Source: JACJWR01 sp964547485
Lineage (GTDB): Bacteria; Actinomycetota; Actinomycetes; S36-B12; UBA10799
Assembly (NCBI GenBank): GCA_964547485.1
Contig: CAZJNU010000003.1
Coordinates: forward strand, 1-64,000
DNA: 64,000 nucleotides
Direction of reading: 5' to 3'
Below, piece by piece: positions 22,802 through 30,276 of the stretch. Both the position numbers and the translations under genes were made by a program. The notes beneath the pieces were generated by a model. That model was not told where the DNA came from. It did no database searches and saw only the letters and a program-made list of their open reading frames with translations. Numbering within the stretch: position 1 is the stretch's first letter; every line of letters starts with the position of its first letter.

Positions 22802-23030
22802 CCATCTCACGCATGATCGCCCGAGCTTCGGCGAGGTCCTCCTCGTCAGCCACCAGGGCGCGGGCCTCATCAGCTAGGCGAGCGTCTCGTTCAGCTCGGG
22901 CGGTTGCAATCAGCGCGCGCCGAATAGCAGCCGAAGCGCTGTCTCCGGTCCTGGTCAACTCTGCAAGAGCCGTCGCTGACTCGTCGTCGGGGCGAAACGT
23001 GATAACTCCTGAGTTCTTCGGATCTGCCAC
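22782..23030 (-). CDS. Ribbon-helix-helix antitoxin of MazF
   Basis: 82-residue acidic protein. ITFRPDDESATALAELTRTGDSASAAIRRALIATA is the ribbon-helix-helix signature (one strand, two helices); the remaining half is a charged helix that should dock to the toxin. It overlaps the toxin gene by 20 bases. A strong inverted repeat covers the promoter just upstream, expected for autoregulation. Confidence 0.82.
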   Translation of the reverse strand: MADPKNSGVITFRPDDESATALAELTRTGDSASAAIRRALIATARAERDARLADEARALVADEEDLAEARAIMREMDAVRAR

Positions 23031-23035
23031 CTGAT

Positions 23036-23062
23036 CAGTGTAACACTCCTTGTATTACACTG
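23036..23062. promoter_or_regulatory. Operator of the RHH-MazF operon
   Basis: Perfect 8-bp inverted repeat CAGTGTAA-N11-TTACACTG, starting 6 bases upstream of the antitoxin ATG. The left arm also sits in a small palindrome AGTGT-A-ACACT. The AT-richer composition stands out from the flanking GC-rich DNA. Confidence 0.65.
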
Positions 23063-23077
23063 TAAGCGGGAATTGCG

Positions 23078-26000
23078 CTACCTAGCCTGCCTGAAGGCGA
23101 AGGTGACCGGGGTTGAGTTGCCCTGCGTGTTTGCCGCAATGACCTGGACGCGGTAAAGGGCGCCCTTGCGCAAGTTCACCAGCGTCCTTGAGGTGGTCGT
23201 GTTGATGACCCACGCCCCGAATGTCGCGGAGTCGGGCCGGGTCACGCGTATCAGGTACCGCACCACTGGCGTTCCACCCCTGGACGCCGGCAGGCTCCAG
23301 GCGATAGTCGTCCGGCCCGCCGTCGGCACGGCGGCAACCCGCAGTTCTCGCACGGGAGAGGTCGTGGTGGCTTGTCGAAACGCCAAAGTCGTGGCTTGTG
23401 AGACTCCTGCCGCCGTGACCGCAGTCAGCTGAACCCGGTAGTTCGCACCGTTGGTCAGACCGGACAGGACACGACTGGTCGCCGACGTCGCGATCCACGG
23501 AGTGAAAACCGTGGCCGAATTCGGCGCCGACACCCGAAGGCGATAACCCGACACCGGCGCGCCCCCGGTGCTCGTCGGCGATGTCCAGGCGACCGTGGCC
23601 TGGCGTCTCCCAGGGAAGGCCAGCAGGCGCGCACTCACCGGGGGGCCAGGAACGCCGATGGCGTTCCCTGTCAAAGCCGTCTGGTCGGATGGCCGAACCC
23701 CATCGGGGTACGCCAGCGTCACCCAGGCGCCGGCGAGGGTTCCGACTTGGGTCGGAGTCCAGGACAGGATCAGGCTGCACGTACTGGACGAGGGGATCGC
23801 CGTGCCCTCGGCGCAGGTCCCACCGGTAACGGCAACCCCAGGCCCGGACGAAGTGATCGCCGATGGGGTCGCTGCCATGGCACCCGAGTTGGCAACGTTG
23901 ACGGTCAACCGAGAGGTGGTTCCGACCTTTGTGGTAGCGAAGGCGCCGGTACTGAACGTCAAGGGCCCAGCTGCCGTGACCTGGAACGAAGCCGTGACTC
24001 GAGTGGCCGGAGCCCACCCGACGTTGCCATCCTGATCGGCGTTGATGGTGCACGTGCCAGCGGATGCCAGGAAGACTCGGGCATCGGCCACGGAGCAAGT
24101 GCCCGGGGTTGAGGTCGTGAAGGCGACCGGCAAGCCAGAGGTCGAGGTGGCAGCCAACTCCACTGACCCTGCCGACAGAGCCACGCTGGTCGGCGGTGTG
24201 AATGTGATCGTCTGCGGCGTCGGTCCCCAGATGCTGACACTCCAGGCGATGATCGTCGCCGTGTCGCCGCTCGCGGCGTCGACGACCTTCAATCGCCAAC
24301 TGCCGGTCGGGTCCTGGTAGTTCAAAGTGGCCAGTGAACCCTCCGGGCGGAATCTGCCGGAGAACGGCGCCTGCCCACTCGTGATTGCGTCAGTTTCAGC
24401 ATCGTCGAAGACGGTACCGACGTAGTTATCGCCGCTTTCGCCGTTGCGGTTGGACAGTGCCACTTCGGTGCCGGTCGGACTGATCAGGGAGATGATCAGG
24501 TCCTGGTCATACGTGGACTCGACTCTGCCTAGGGTTACCGTCACATTCGTGATCGGGCCGAGTCCCGCTGGCACGGCAATCTCGCCGAATGTGCCAGCGC
24601 CACTGTCGTCCGGAACCGGAATTGCTGCACCCTGGTAGTTCGCGACATAGGAGCTGGGAACCGACGTCCCGGGTATCACTGGGCCGCTGGCCGGGCTGAA
24701 GCCGCCGGTGCCGATGGCGTTCCTGGCCGCCACCCGGAACACGTACCCGACGCCGTTGGTCAAACCGGCGACAGTGCTGACGGTCGTCGTCGACACACCA
24801 TCGGGGAAGGTCAACCACGATGAGCCCCCGTCGGCTGAGTACTGCACCAGGTAGTCGGTGATCGCGGCCGAACCGTCGGCCGGAGCAGTCCAGGCCACGG
24901 AAGCCTGTCCATTGCCCGGAAGGCCGGCGGGAGTCGCTGGCGCCAGCGGTGCAGTGGGGATGGGGATGATCTCCACCGCTTGCCCGGCCGTCGCCACCTC
25001 GACGCAATCGGCTTCGCTGATCCCACCGGTACCGATCAAGGAGGCGCACGACGCCTGCAACGCCCGCCCGTACGCGGCGTAGTCACTGCTCGTCGTCAGC
25101 AGATTCGCAGCCCAGTAGATGATCGGCGCCGCCTTCGCCAGGCCCACGCCGGTGACCGTGCGACCGTTGAAGGTTCCGCCATCGGTGAGCAACGAGGTCA
25201 ACTTGTTGCCGACGCCGCTGTTGCTATGGACACCCCCGTCGTCCGCCGTTCCGTTGTAGTAGAGCGGGCTACCCATTCGATCCGGGTCGTCGAACGCCGG
25301 CGGATTCGCCATGTCGCGAATAACTCCGACCCCTGGGATGTCCTCGCCCAACTTCCACCGAACGTCGGGGGTGTCGGTGCCACCGGAGTTGGTCAGGTCG
25401 ACGAATTCGCCGAAGGTGTCGCTGAGGGACTCGTTGATCGCCCCAGACTGACCGTCATAGATGAGGTCGGACATGTGTGTGGTCACGCCGTGGGTGAGTT
25501 CGTGCCCGACCACATCGTCTGCCGCTGCATATCCGAGACCAAAGGCCATCTGGGAGCCGTCCCAAAAGGCATTTTCGAGCGGGCAGGAATCGGTCTCGCA
25601 GTATCGGACAGTGGAGATCAGCGGCGTTCCGCGGTTGTCCAGCGAGTCCCGACCCACCGCCAGATAGAAGAAGTCGTAGGTGTCGCCGGAGTAGTCGTAC
25701 GCGTCGTTGACATCGACAACGGTGCTGGCAGGCATGCCCTCGGTGCGCAGCGGCGCGACGCAGGGCACCTGACTCGCGGAGTTGGCCGCGTCGCAGATCC
25801 GACGGTCCTTGGCACTCTCGATCTGGTCGAGGTCCAACACAACGGACCCTGCGTTGGCGTCCACGAAAACGAGCCGATTGACGATGGCGCCTCTGACGCT
25901 GGTGACGTCCGTGCCCCACACCAACGTGGCCGCCGGAGTTCCGGTCCGGCCCAGGATCCGGGGGTCGTAGATCCACTGCTGCGCCGGCGAAGTCGTAAGT

Positions 26001-26554
26001 GATGCGCGATCTGCGCCGGTGCGCGCCACTACTTCTGCCAAAGCTGTCGCCGACGCCTGGGTGGGGCTGATTGAGGCGCGCAGATCGGGAGCCGGCCCCG
26101 GCAGGGATTCACTTGCCGCAGATCGGACGTCGCCGGACCTGTCAAGATCGACCAGCACCTCAGCGCCGAAAACGGGCACGCCGCCGACCTTCTCCGCAAA
26201 TCGCACCACGGTGCCGTTGGCCGCGGATGGCTGAACACTGGTCAACTCAAGTTCGGTGCCCGAATCCGACGGCCCGACCTGTGACCTCGGACCCGCCAGA
26301 AAGGCGCGGGCCAAGGTCTGTGGGGAAGCGTTCGACGGTACACCGGCCGCCCGCGAGGCCGGCTGCCCTGGCAGGAAGCTTTGGAACTTGGAAATGGCAG
26401 CGGCGGTGTCCGCAGAAGGGTCGACAGGTGCTGAGCTCGCCGCGCCGACTGCCGTAGGCGGCCAACCGAGGGACACCATCGCGAGACAACCGATGGCGAG
26501 AAGTGTCAATACTCGGAGTCCCCGCCGTGCCAGCTGCCGCATCATGAATAACAC
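23078..26554 (-). CDS. Secreted M4 (thermolysin-family) metalloprotease with P-domain and FnIII repeats
   Basis: 1158 residues. Signal peptide (about 1-38), FTP/PepSY-like propeptide (about 60-215), M4 catalytic domain (about 255-540) with HELTH (His351, Glu352, His355), third zinc ligand Glu375 in NESLSD, and GGVHSNSGVGNK; then a fibronectin-III domain (about 548-640), a proprotein-convertase P domain (about 655-780, DQDLIISLISPTGTEVAL), an Ig-like/choice-of-anchor-type region and two further FnIII domains at the C-terminus. It should be secreted as a zymogen and mature by autoprocessing. Divergent from the TetR gene, with 246 bases between starts in which no clear operator was found. Confidence 0.9.
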   Translation of the reverse strand: MLFMMRQLARRGLRVLTLLAIGCLAMVSLGWPPTAVGAASSAPVDPSADTAAAISKFQSFLPGQPASRAAGVPSNASPQTLARAFLAGPRSQVGPSDSGTELELTSVQPSAANGTVVRFAEKVGGVPVFGAEVLVDLDRSGDVRSAASESLPGPAPDLRASISPTQASATALAEVVARTGADRASLTTSPAQQWIYDPRILGRTGTPAATLVWGTDVTSVRGAIVNRLVFVDANAGSVVLDLDQIESAKDRRICDAANSASQVPCVAPLRTEGMPASTVVDVNDAYDYSGDTYDFFYLAVGRDSLDNRGTPLISTVRYCETDSCPLENAFWDGSQMAFGLGYAAADDVVGHELTHGVTTHMSDLIYDGQSGAINESLSDTFGEFVDLTNSGGTDTPDVRWKLGEDIPGVGVIRDMANPPAFDDPDRMGSPLYYNGTADDGGVHSNSGVGNKLTSLLTDGGTFNGRTVTGVGLAKAAPIIYWAANLLTTSSDYAAYGRALQASCASLIGTGGISEADCVEVATAGQAVEIIPIPTAPLAPATPAGLPGNGQASVAWTAPADGSAAITDYLVQYSADGGSSWLTFPDGVSTTTVSTVAGLTNGVGYVFRVAARNAIGTGGFSPASGPVIPGTSVPSSYVANYQGAAIPVPDDSGAGTFGEIAVPAGLGPITNVTVTLGRVESTYDQDLIISLISPTGTEVALSNRNGESGDNYVGTVFDDAETDAITSGQAPFSGRFRPEGSLATLNYQDPTGSWRLKVVDAASGDTATIIAWSVSIWGPTPQTITFTPPTSVALSAGSVELAATSTSGLPVAFTTSTPGTCSVADARVFLASAGTCTINADQDGNVGWAPATRVTASFQVTAAGPLTFSTGAFATTKVGTTSRLTVNVANSGAMAATPSAITSSGPGVAVTGGTCAEGTAIPSSSTCSLILSWTPTQVGTLAGAWVTLAYPDGVRPSDQTALTGNAIGVPGPPVSARLLAFPGRRQATVAWTSPTSTGGAPVSGYRLRVSAPNSATVFTPWIATSATSRVLSGLTNGANYRVQLTAVTAAGVSQATTLAFRQATTTSPVRELRVAAVPTAGRTTIAWSLPASRGGTPVVRYLIRVTRPDSATFGAWVINTTTSRTLVNLRKGALYRVQVIAANTQGNSTPVTFAFRQAR

Positions 26555-26800
26555 TCGCCCTGGCCGCGAGGCAGGCCCGAACCCAACTGATCAAGGGCGG
26601 CACGAAACCCTGCTGAGCCAATGACTTCAGCGGAAAGCGCCGGCGCGCGCGACATCACAGGCCTCCGAGTAGCTGTATCGGCATCGCCCCCGGTCGACTT
26701 GATCGGGGGTGTGTCCGGCTGGGCTCGCTCGTCGCGAACTGGGCTCCCTGTTCTCATCGCGGGCATCGGCAGCAACGTGCACCCGACGTGCTTTGATGGG

Positions 26801-27376
26801 ATGGTGTCGCCCCCCGAATCCCGGTCGAGCATCCGCGCCCGGCGAACCCGTGGCGCGATCCTCACGGCGGGCGCGGAACTTCTGTCGGAAGAAGGAGTTC
26901 GCGGAATCACAGTTGAGGGTATTTCCAGGAGGACCGGGCTTGCGAAGACGACCATCTACCGCTATTGGCCAACACGTGAACGGCTTGTCATCTCGGTACT
27001 TGAAGACGTCCGGTTCGACTTGCCCACACCCGATACGGGCAATTCCCGGACGGATATTCGAATCGTTCTGAAGGCACTGTGGGACCTAGTCCGCGAACCC
27101 GGAAACAGAATGACGCTGGCGTCCATGATCGAAGCGCACCTCGATGATCCGGCATTGGAGGCGCTCCATGTTCAGTTCATGCTCGCGAGCGGCCAACCAA
27201 TCTTCGACGTGCTGACGCGCGGACTCCAGCGTGGCGAGTTTGACGACGATCTGGATCTGGAGTTCGCCTTCCGGATGCTCACGGGACCGATAATCGCCGG
27301 CGCTCTCGTGCTGGGTGCGCCAGTAGATGAGGCATTTGTGGGCCATCTAACCGTAGCGGCGCTCGGCGATGAATGA
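26801..27376 (+). CDS. TetR/AcrR-family transcriptional regulator
   Basis: 191 residues. The N-terminal helix-turn-helix ILTAGAELLSEEGVRGITVEGISRRTGLAKTTIYRYWPTRERLV is the TetR signature (about residues 18-60); the C-terminal ligand-binding half is helical with a TetR_C-type end (FRMLTGPIIAGALVLG). ATG at 26801 is chosen because the HTH follows at the normal distance; the upstream extension is not protein-like. Divergent from the M4 protease and followed by a DUF4395 relic, either of which could be a target. Confidence 0.87.
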   Translation: MVSPPESRSSIRARRTRGAILTAGAELLSEEGVRGITVEGISRRTGLAKTTIYRYWPTRERLVISVLEDVRFDLPTPDTGNSRTDIRIVLKALWDLVREPGNRMTLASMIEAHLDDPALEALHVQFMLASGQPIFDVLTRGLQRGEFDDDLDLEFAFRMLTGPIIAGALVLGAPVDEAFVGHLTVAALGDE

Positions 27377-27394
27377 GGCGCCGAAAATGTCCGC

Positions 27395-27559
27395 ATGGCG
27401 ACCTACTTCATCATTGCCGCAGTGTCGCTGCTGCTGCTTCCATGCAGCGCGACCGCGAGCATCGTCGTGGCCGCCCTGCTGGCGATGCTCAATGCGCTGG
27501 ATGGCGTGTTCAACCGGTGCGTTGGCTGCATGATCTACACCTATGTCGTGCTGCCCTAA
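27395..27559 (+). pseudogene. DUF4395 C-terminal relic (54 codons)
   Basis: A 54-residue open frame after the TetR gene: hydrophobic helix ATYFIIAAVSLLLLP, then IVVAALLAMLNALDGVFNRCVGCMIYTYVVLP. The C-terminal helix with CxxC (CVGC) followed by an aromatic residue matches the end of DUF4395 membrane proteins, which are normally about 140 residues. It starts 18 bases after the TetR stop, so translation is possible, but the N-terminal two-thirds are missing. Confidence 0.5.
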
Positions 27560-27610
27560 GAGAACAAGAGTCTCGCCCCTGATTCAGTTTCCTGATAGCG
27601 GCCCGCGCTC

Positions 27611-27630
27611 GCGCTGAGGGAACTTTTGGC
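27611..27630 (-). mobile_element. IS end-like motif, copy A
   Basis: GCGCTGAGGGAACTTTTGGC lies 2 bases past the stop of the IS3 transposase tail, where a terminal inverted repeat would be. An 18/20 identical motif occurs at 29880-29899 in the same orientation. Confidence 0.45.
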
Positions 27631-27632
27631 GC

Positions 27633-27759
27633 TTATGTCGCTCCCGCCGCCGCGGCCTGGTGGAACTGGGGTGATGCGAGCTCGAGGTCGAGGGGGCTGG
27701 TGGGTCGGATCTTGGAGTACCTCCTGCTGGTGTTGTAGAACCGAGTGTTTTCGGTGACG
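27633..27759 (-). pseudogene. IS3-family transposase C-terminal relic
   Basis: Minus-strand codons ending at a TAA read ENTRFYNTSRRYSKIRPTSP followed by LDLE and a short tail. This is the characteristic last segment of IS3-family OrfB integrases (FYNxxRRHSxLGYxSPxxFE). Only about 40 codons remain; no upstream DDE domain is present. Confidence 0.65.
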
Positions 27760-27773
27760 CCGACGCATCCCAG

Positions 27774-27884
27774 CTAGCTGTCACCGTACTGCGCAGAATT
27801 GCCATCGGTAACGAGCGAGCCGCCGAGATCGGCATTCGCCGCAGGAGCCAGGGGAACGAGCCGCGGAGTTGTCCAGTCGACCAT
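27774..27884 (-). CDS. 36-residue peptide, possible modified-peptide precursor
   Basis: Open frame from ATG 27884 to TAG: begins MVDWTTPRLVPLAPAANADL and continues GGSLVTDGNSAQYGDS. The ATG is 2 bases after the stop of the preceding secreted-protein gene, so coupled translation is likely. There is no signal peptide. The Trp-Thr-x-Pro start, hydrophobic middle, GG and Gly/Ser/Asn/Asp-rich tail are reminiscent of leader-core precursors of ribosomal peptides, but I recognise no family and see no maturation enzyme nearby: downstream the locus runs into an IS3 relic. Confidence 0.45.
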   Translation of the reverse strand: MVDWTTPRLVPLAPAANADLGGSLVTDGNSAQYGDS

Positions 27885-27886
27885 CT

Positions 27887-28960
27887 TCAGCACCCGGGGA
27901 TGTTTCCTGTGGTGGGGTTGGACCAGAAACTCATCCCCATGTACGTGACGACTCGATTGCGCACGTCCACCTGCTGGCCAGCACAGTTGGTCGGCGCCCA
28001 GAAACCTCCAGCGCCACCTGAGGCGTTGACCGTGACGGGGATTTGCGACAGCGTGCACGCCTGTTCAGGATCATTGATGTTGGTGACGAGGCAGCGACCA
28101 TATGTCGAGCGATAGCCCCCCCAAGGGGAGTGCCCGGCGTTCCCGGCATTCTGGGGCAGCGCCAGGATTCGCCTCCAACCGGAGGCGCCGACAGCCGGTC
28201 CACTGTAGTACGCCGATCCCCCGTTACTACTGGTGTCGACGCCTCCAGGGTCGACGAAGATGCTCCCGCCGCTCAATGAGGGATTGACACCGGGCGGGTC
28301 TGGCGCGCAGGCCCGCATCGCGGGCAGGTACACCCCCAGTTCGTCGGTGACCGTCCCTGGGTTATCGAAGTCCTTCCAGGGGCCGGTTGAGCTCGCAACG
28401 TAGGCCGGAATGGTATTGCCCCACGGCTGCCATTGGGTACCTGTGGGCAGGTTAGTTCCGTTTGCACCCGTACCCGATGTGAGGTTGCGTTGGGTAGTCG
28501 TCACGTTGTAGTTGGTCGCGTCAAGGCCGCCCGTTTGGGTGTGCAGACAGGATCCCGCGCCAACAGAAATCCCCACGTGATACGAGATGATCGGTTGATT
28601 ACAGGTGAGTTGGTAGACGAACACGCCATCACTGGGGGACGAGTCGTCCACCACGTAGTCGCTAACGCAGGTAGACCCGGGTCCGCTCGACGGCGTGACA
28701 CCGGGGCTGAACTGGTTCAGGTCGCCGTCGGTGCTGTAATAACTCATCCGGGCCGATGGTGCATCACCGAGCGTGCCGACCCCGTAGGCAACTGTGCTGG
28801 TGGGATCCCCCGCCACGTAGATGGTGACGGTCAGCACATCGTCGGCCGCGGCGGCAGGCGATTGGTCGACGAAAACGCCCGCGGCCGCCAAGCCCATGGC
28901 TGCCATCGCACCAGCCGTGCGTCTCACACCGCCCCGTCCGAAAACTAACGAAGTTGTCAT
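27887..28960 (-). CDS. Secreted protein of unknown function
   Basis: 357 residues with an export signal (basic start, hydrophobic stretch TAGAMAAMGLAAAGVFV, cleavage near PAAAA-DD). The mature part is rich in Gly, Ser, Thr, Asn and aromatic residues and has several cysteines (CVSDYVV, QLTCNQP, SCLHTQ, CLVTN, CTLSQ, TNCAGQ, final GC) suited to disulfides in a beta-rich extracellular protein. I recognise no domain. Its ATG overlaps the stop of the upstream gene (ATGA) and its stop is 2 bases from the 36-residue peptide, so the three form one transcription unit. Confidence 0.7.
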   Translation of the reverse strand: MTTSLVFGRGGVRRTAGAMAAMGLAAAGVFVDQSPAAAADDVLTVTIYVAGDPTSTVAYGVGTLGDAPSARMSYYSTDGDLNQFSPGVTPSSGPGSTCVSDYVVDDSSPSDGVFVYQLTCNQPIISYHVGISVGAGSCLHTQTGGLDATNYNVTTTQRNLTSGTGANGTNLPTGTQWQPWGNTIPAYVASSTGPWKDFDNPGTVTDELGVYLPAMRACAPDPPGVNPSLSGGSIFVDPGGVDTSSNGGSAYYSGPAVGASGWRRILALPQNAGNAGHSPWGGYRSTYGRCLVTNINDPEQACTLSQIPVTVNASGGAGGFWAPTNCAGQQVDVRNRVVTYMGMSFWSNPTTGNIPGC

Positions 28961-29748
28961 CTGGTCACCTTCTTTCCCCGCAGCACCGCCGGCACATTCA
29001 AGTCAATCCGTATCCCCCGACCCGGCACAATCTTTGGAACAGCACCGCGGGCGACAAGCGGCAACGAGGAATGCCGCCGCTGGTCAAACATCGTGAAACT
29101 CTGAGGATGCGCTGGCACGCCGGTGAATGAGTAGCGTCCCTTCGCATCCGTCGTCGTCTGCGCACAATCCAGGAACGACCCGCCGCATCGGCGAATCGTC
29201 ACCTTCGCCGCCGGCAACCGTCCCCGCGTTACGGTGCCGGTGATGGACGCCGACGGCCGAAGGCGGAAATCCACGCGGGCGGGCGCCCGGGACAACGTCA
29301 CAACCCTGGCTTGCGTGAACACCACCGCGCCACCCGACCACACCGGAGCCCATGGAGCCGTGCGCACCCGAACCGGCGACACCTTCAATCGATAGGGCCC
29401 CAACTGCATATTCGCCATCGAGTACACCCCCCTGGGACCGGTAAGGGCGTCCGCCATGAAGTTGCCATCGCTGTCAAACGCCTCGACCCGGTACCCCACG
29501 ACTCCGGCGCTTGCCGGGTTCAGGACCCGACCTGTCAACGATGTTGACGATTTGGCCTGCGCCCGCACTCTCCCCGCCCCCAATTCGGCCGCCCACACCT
29601 CCGGATCCGCCTGCGTCACAGTCGGGCCAGAGCCTCCGCCAACAGCTTCGGACGACGCCGCAGCCACTGCAACCAGCCCTGAAACCGCAACCGCAACTCC
29701 TGCTGCAACCGCAACACTTCTGCCATCCACAACAGCCACCTCCCTCAC
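28957..29748 (-). CDS. Secreted protein with carboxypeptidase-regulatory-like repeats
   Basis: 263 residues: an N-terminal hydrophobic export segment (about 12-32), then two prealbumin-like/CarboxypepD_reg beta-sandwich units, seen as LTGRVLNPASAGVVGYRVEAFDSDG with GVYSMANMQLGPYRLKVSP, and ITGTVTRGRLPAAKVTIRRC with TTDAKGRYSFTGVP. These units are structural or ligand-binding. First gene of a three-gene operon (ATGA overlap with the next). A near-perfect 26-bp inverted repeat lies 53 bases upstream. Confidence 0.72.
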   Translation of the reverse strand: MREVAVVDGRSVAVAAGVAVAVSGLVAVAAASSEAVGGGSGPTVTQADPEVWAAELGAGRVRAQAKSSTSLTGRVLNPASAGVVGYRVEAFDSDGNFMADALTGPRGVYSMANMQLGPYRLKVSPVRVRTAPWAPVWSGGAVVFTQARVVTLSRAPARVDFRLRPSASITGTVTRGRLPAAKVTIRRCGGSFLDCAQTTTDAKGRYSFTGVPAHPQSFTMFDQRRHSSLPLVARGAVPKIVPGRGIRIDLNVPAVLRGKKVTR

Positions 29749-29800
29749 GTGTGCCCATGACGCTCATCGGAACTCACACCTTGCGTCAGGCCAACGGGTC

Positions 29801-29826
29801 ATAACACTACGGTGCCGTAGCGTTAT
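29801..29826. promoter_or_regulatory. Operator-like inverted repeat upstream of the secreted-protein operon
   Basis: ATAACACTACGG-TG-CCGTAGCGTTAT: 12-bp arms with one mismatch, 53 bases upstream of the ATG at 29748. The size and CTACGG/CCGTAG core resemble TetR-family operators. The TetR gene at 26801 is a possible but unproven partner. Confidence 0.55.
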
Positions 29827-29879
29827 CGTCAATCATGCGACGAGGCCTCGCTGTACGACATCTGGACCAGGTAGCCGCA

Positions 29880-29899
29880 GCGCTGAGGGACATTTTGGC
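29880..29899. mobile_element. IS end-like motif, copy B
   Basis: GCGCTGAGGGACATTTTGGC differs from the motif next to the IS3 transposase tail (27611-27630) only at two adjacent bases. Alone here, it may be the scar of a lost insertion sequence. Confidence 0.35.
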
Positions 29900-29922
29900 T
29901 GCTGGCCTGTGCAGGGATCCGC

Positions 29923-30138
29923 TCAGCAGGTGGAGTTCATTCGCTGGGAGGGGTGCCAGTACATGTCCTTGTAGCCCGTGGCAATGTGAAGAGCCCACTG
30001 GTCCGCGGCGCTTTGGCACTGGAGACTTGTTCCGGAATCGAACCATGCCCCAGGGAAGGCAGTGTCGGTGCCGGCCATGATGATGTCAGGGTTCGCCTCC
30101 GACCGCGACCCGCGACGGCCGCTTTCACCGAAGTGCAT
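29923..30138 (-). pseudogene. C-terminal coding relic, unknown protein
   Basis: A 71-codon frame whose last 55 residues look protein-like (AFPGAWFDSGTSLQCQSAAD, then WALHIATGYKDMYWHP, two cysteines), with three tryptophans in a short span. No start signal or family is recognised, and no continuation upstream in any frame is convincing. It ends 24 bases from the IS end-like motif. Confidence 0.3.
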
Positions 30139-30276
30139 ACCTCCAACAGCTGTCCCGCCTGCGTCGCCAGTTGCAGCGGCGACCCCGTCGTCTCGACCGG
30201 GACGGGCGCAATCGGCACCAAGAGCCCGGCGCGGTTAGGTTTGGGAGTTGAGCATGTCTGCAACTTGGAGGCGACT

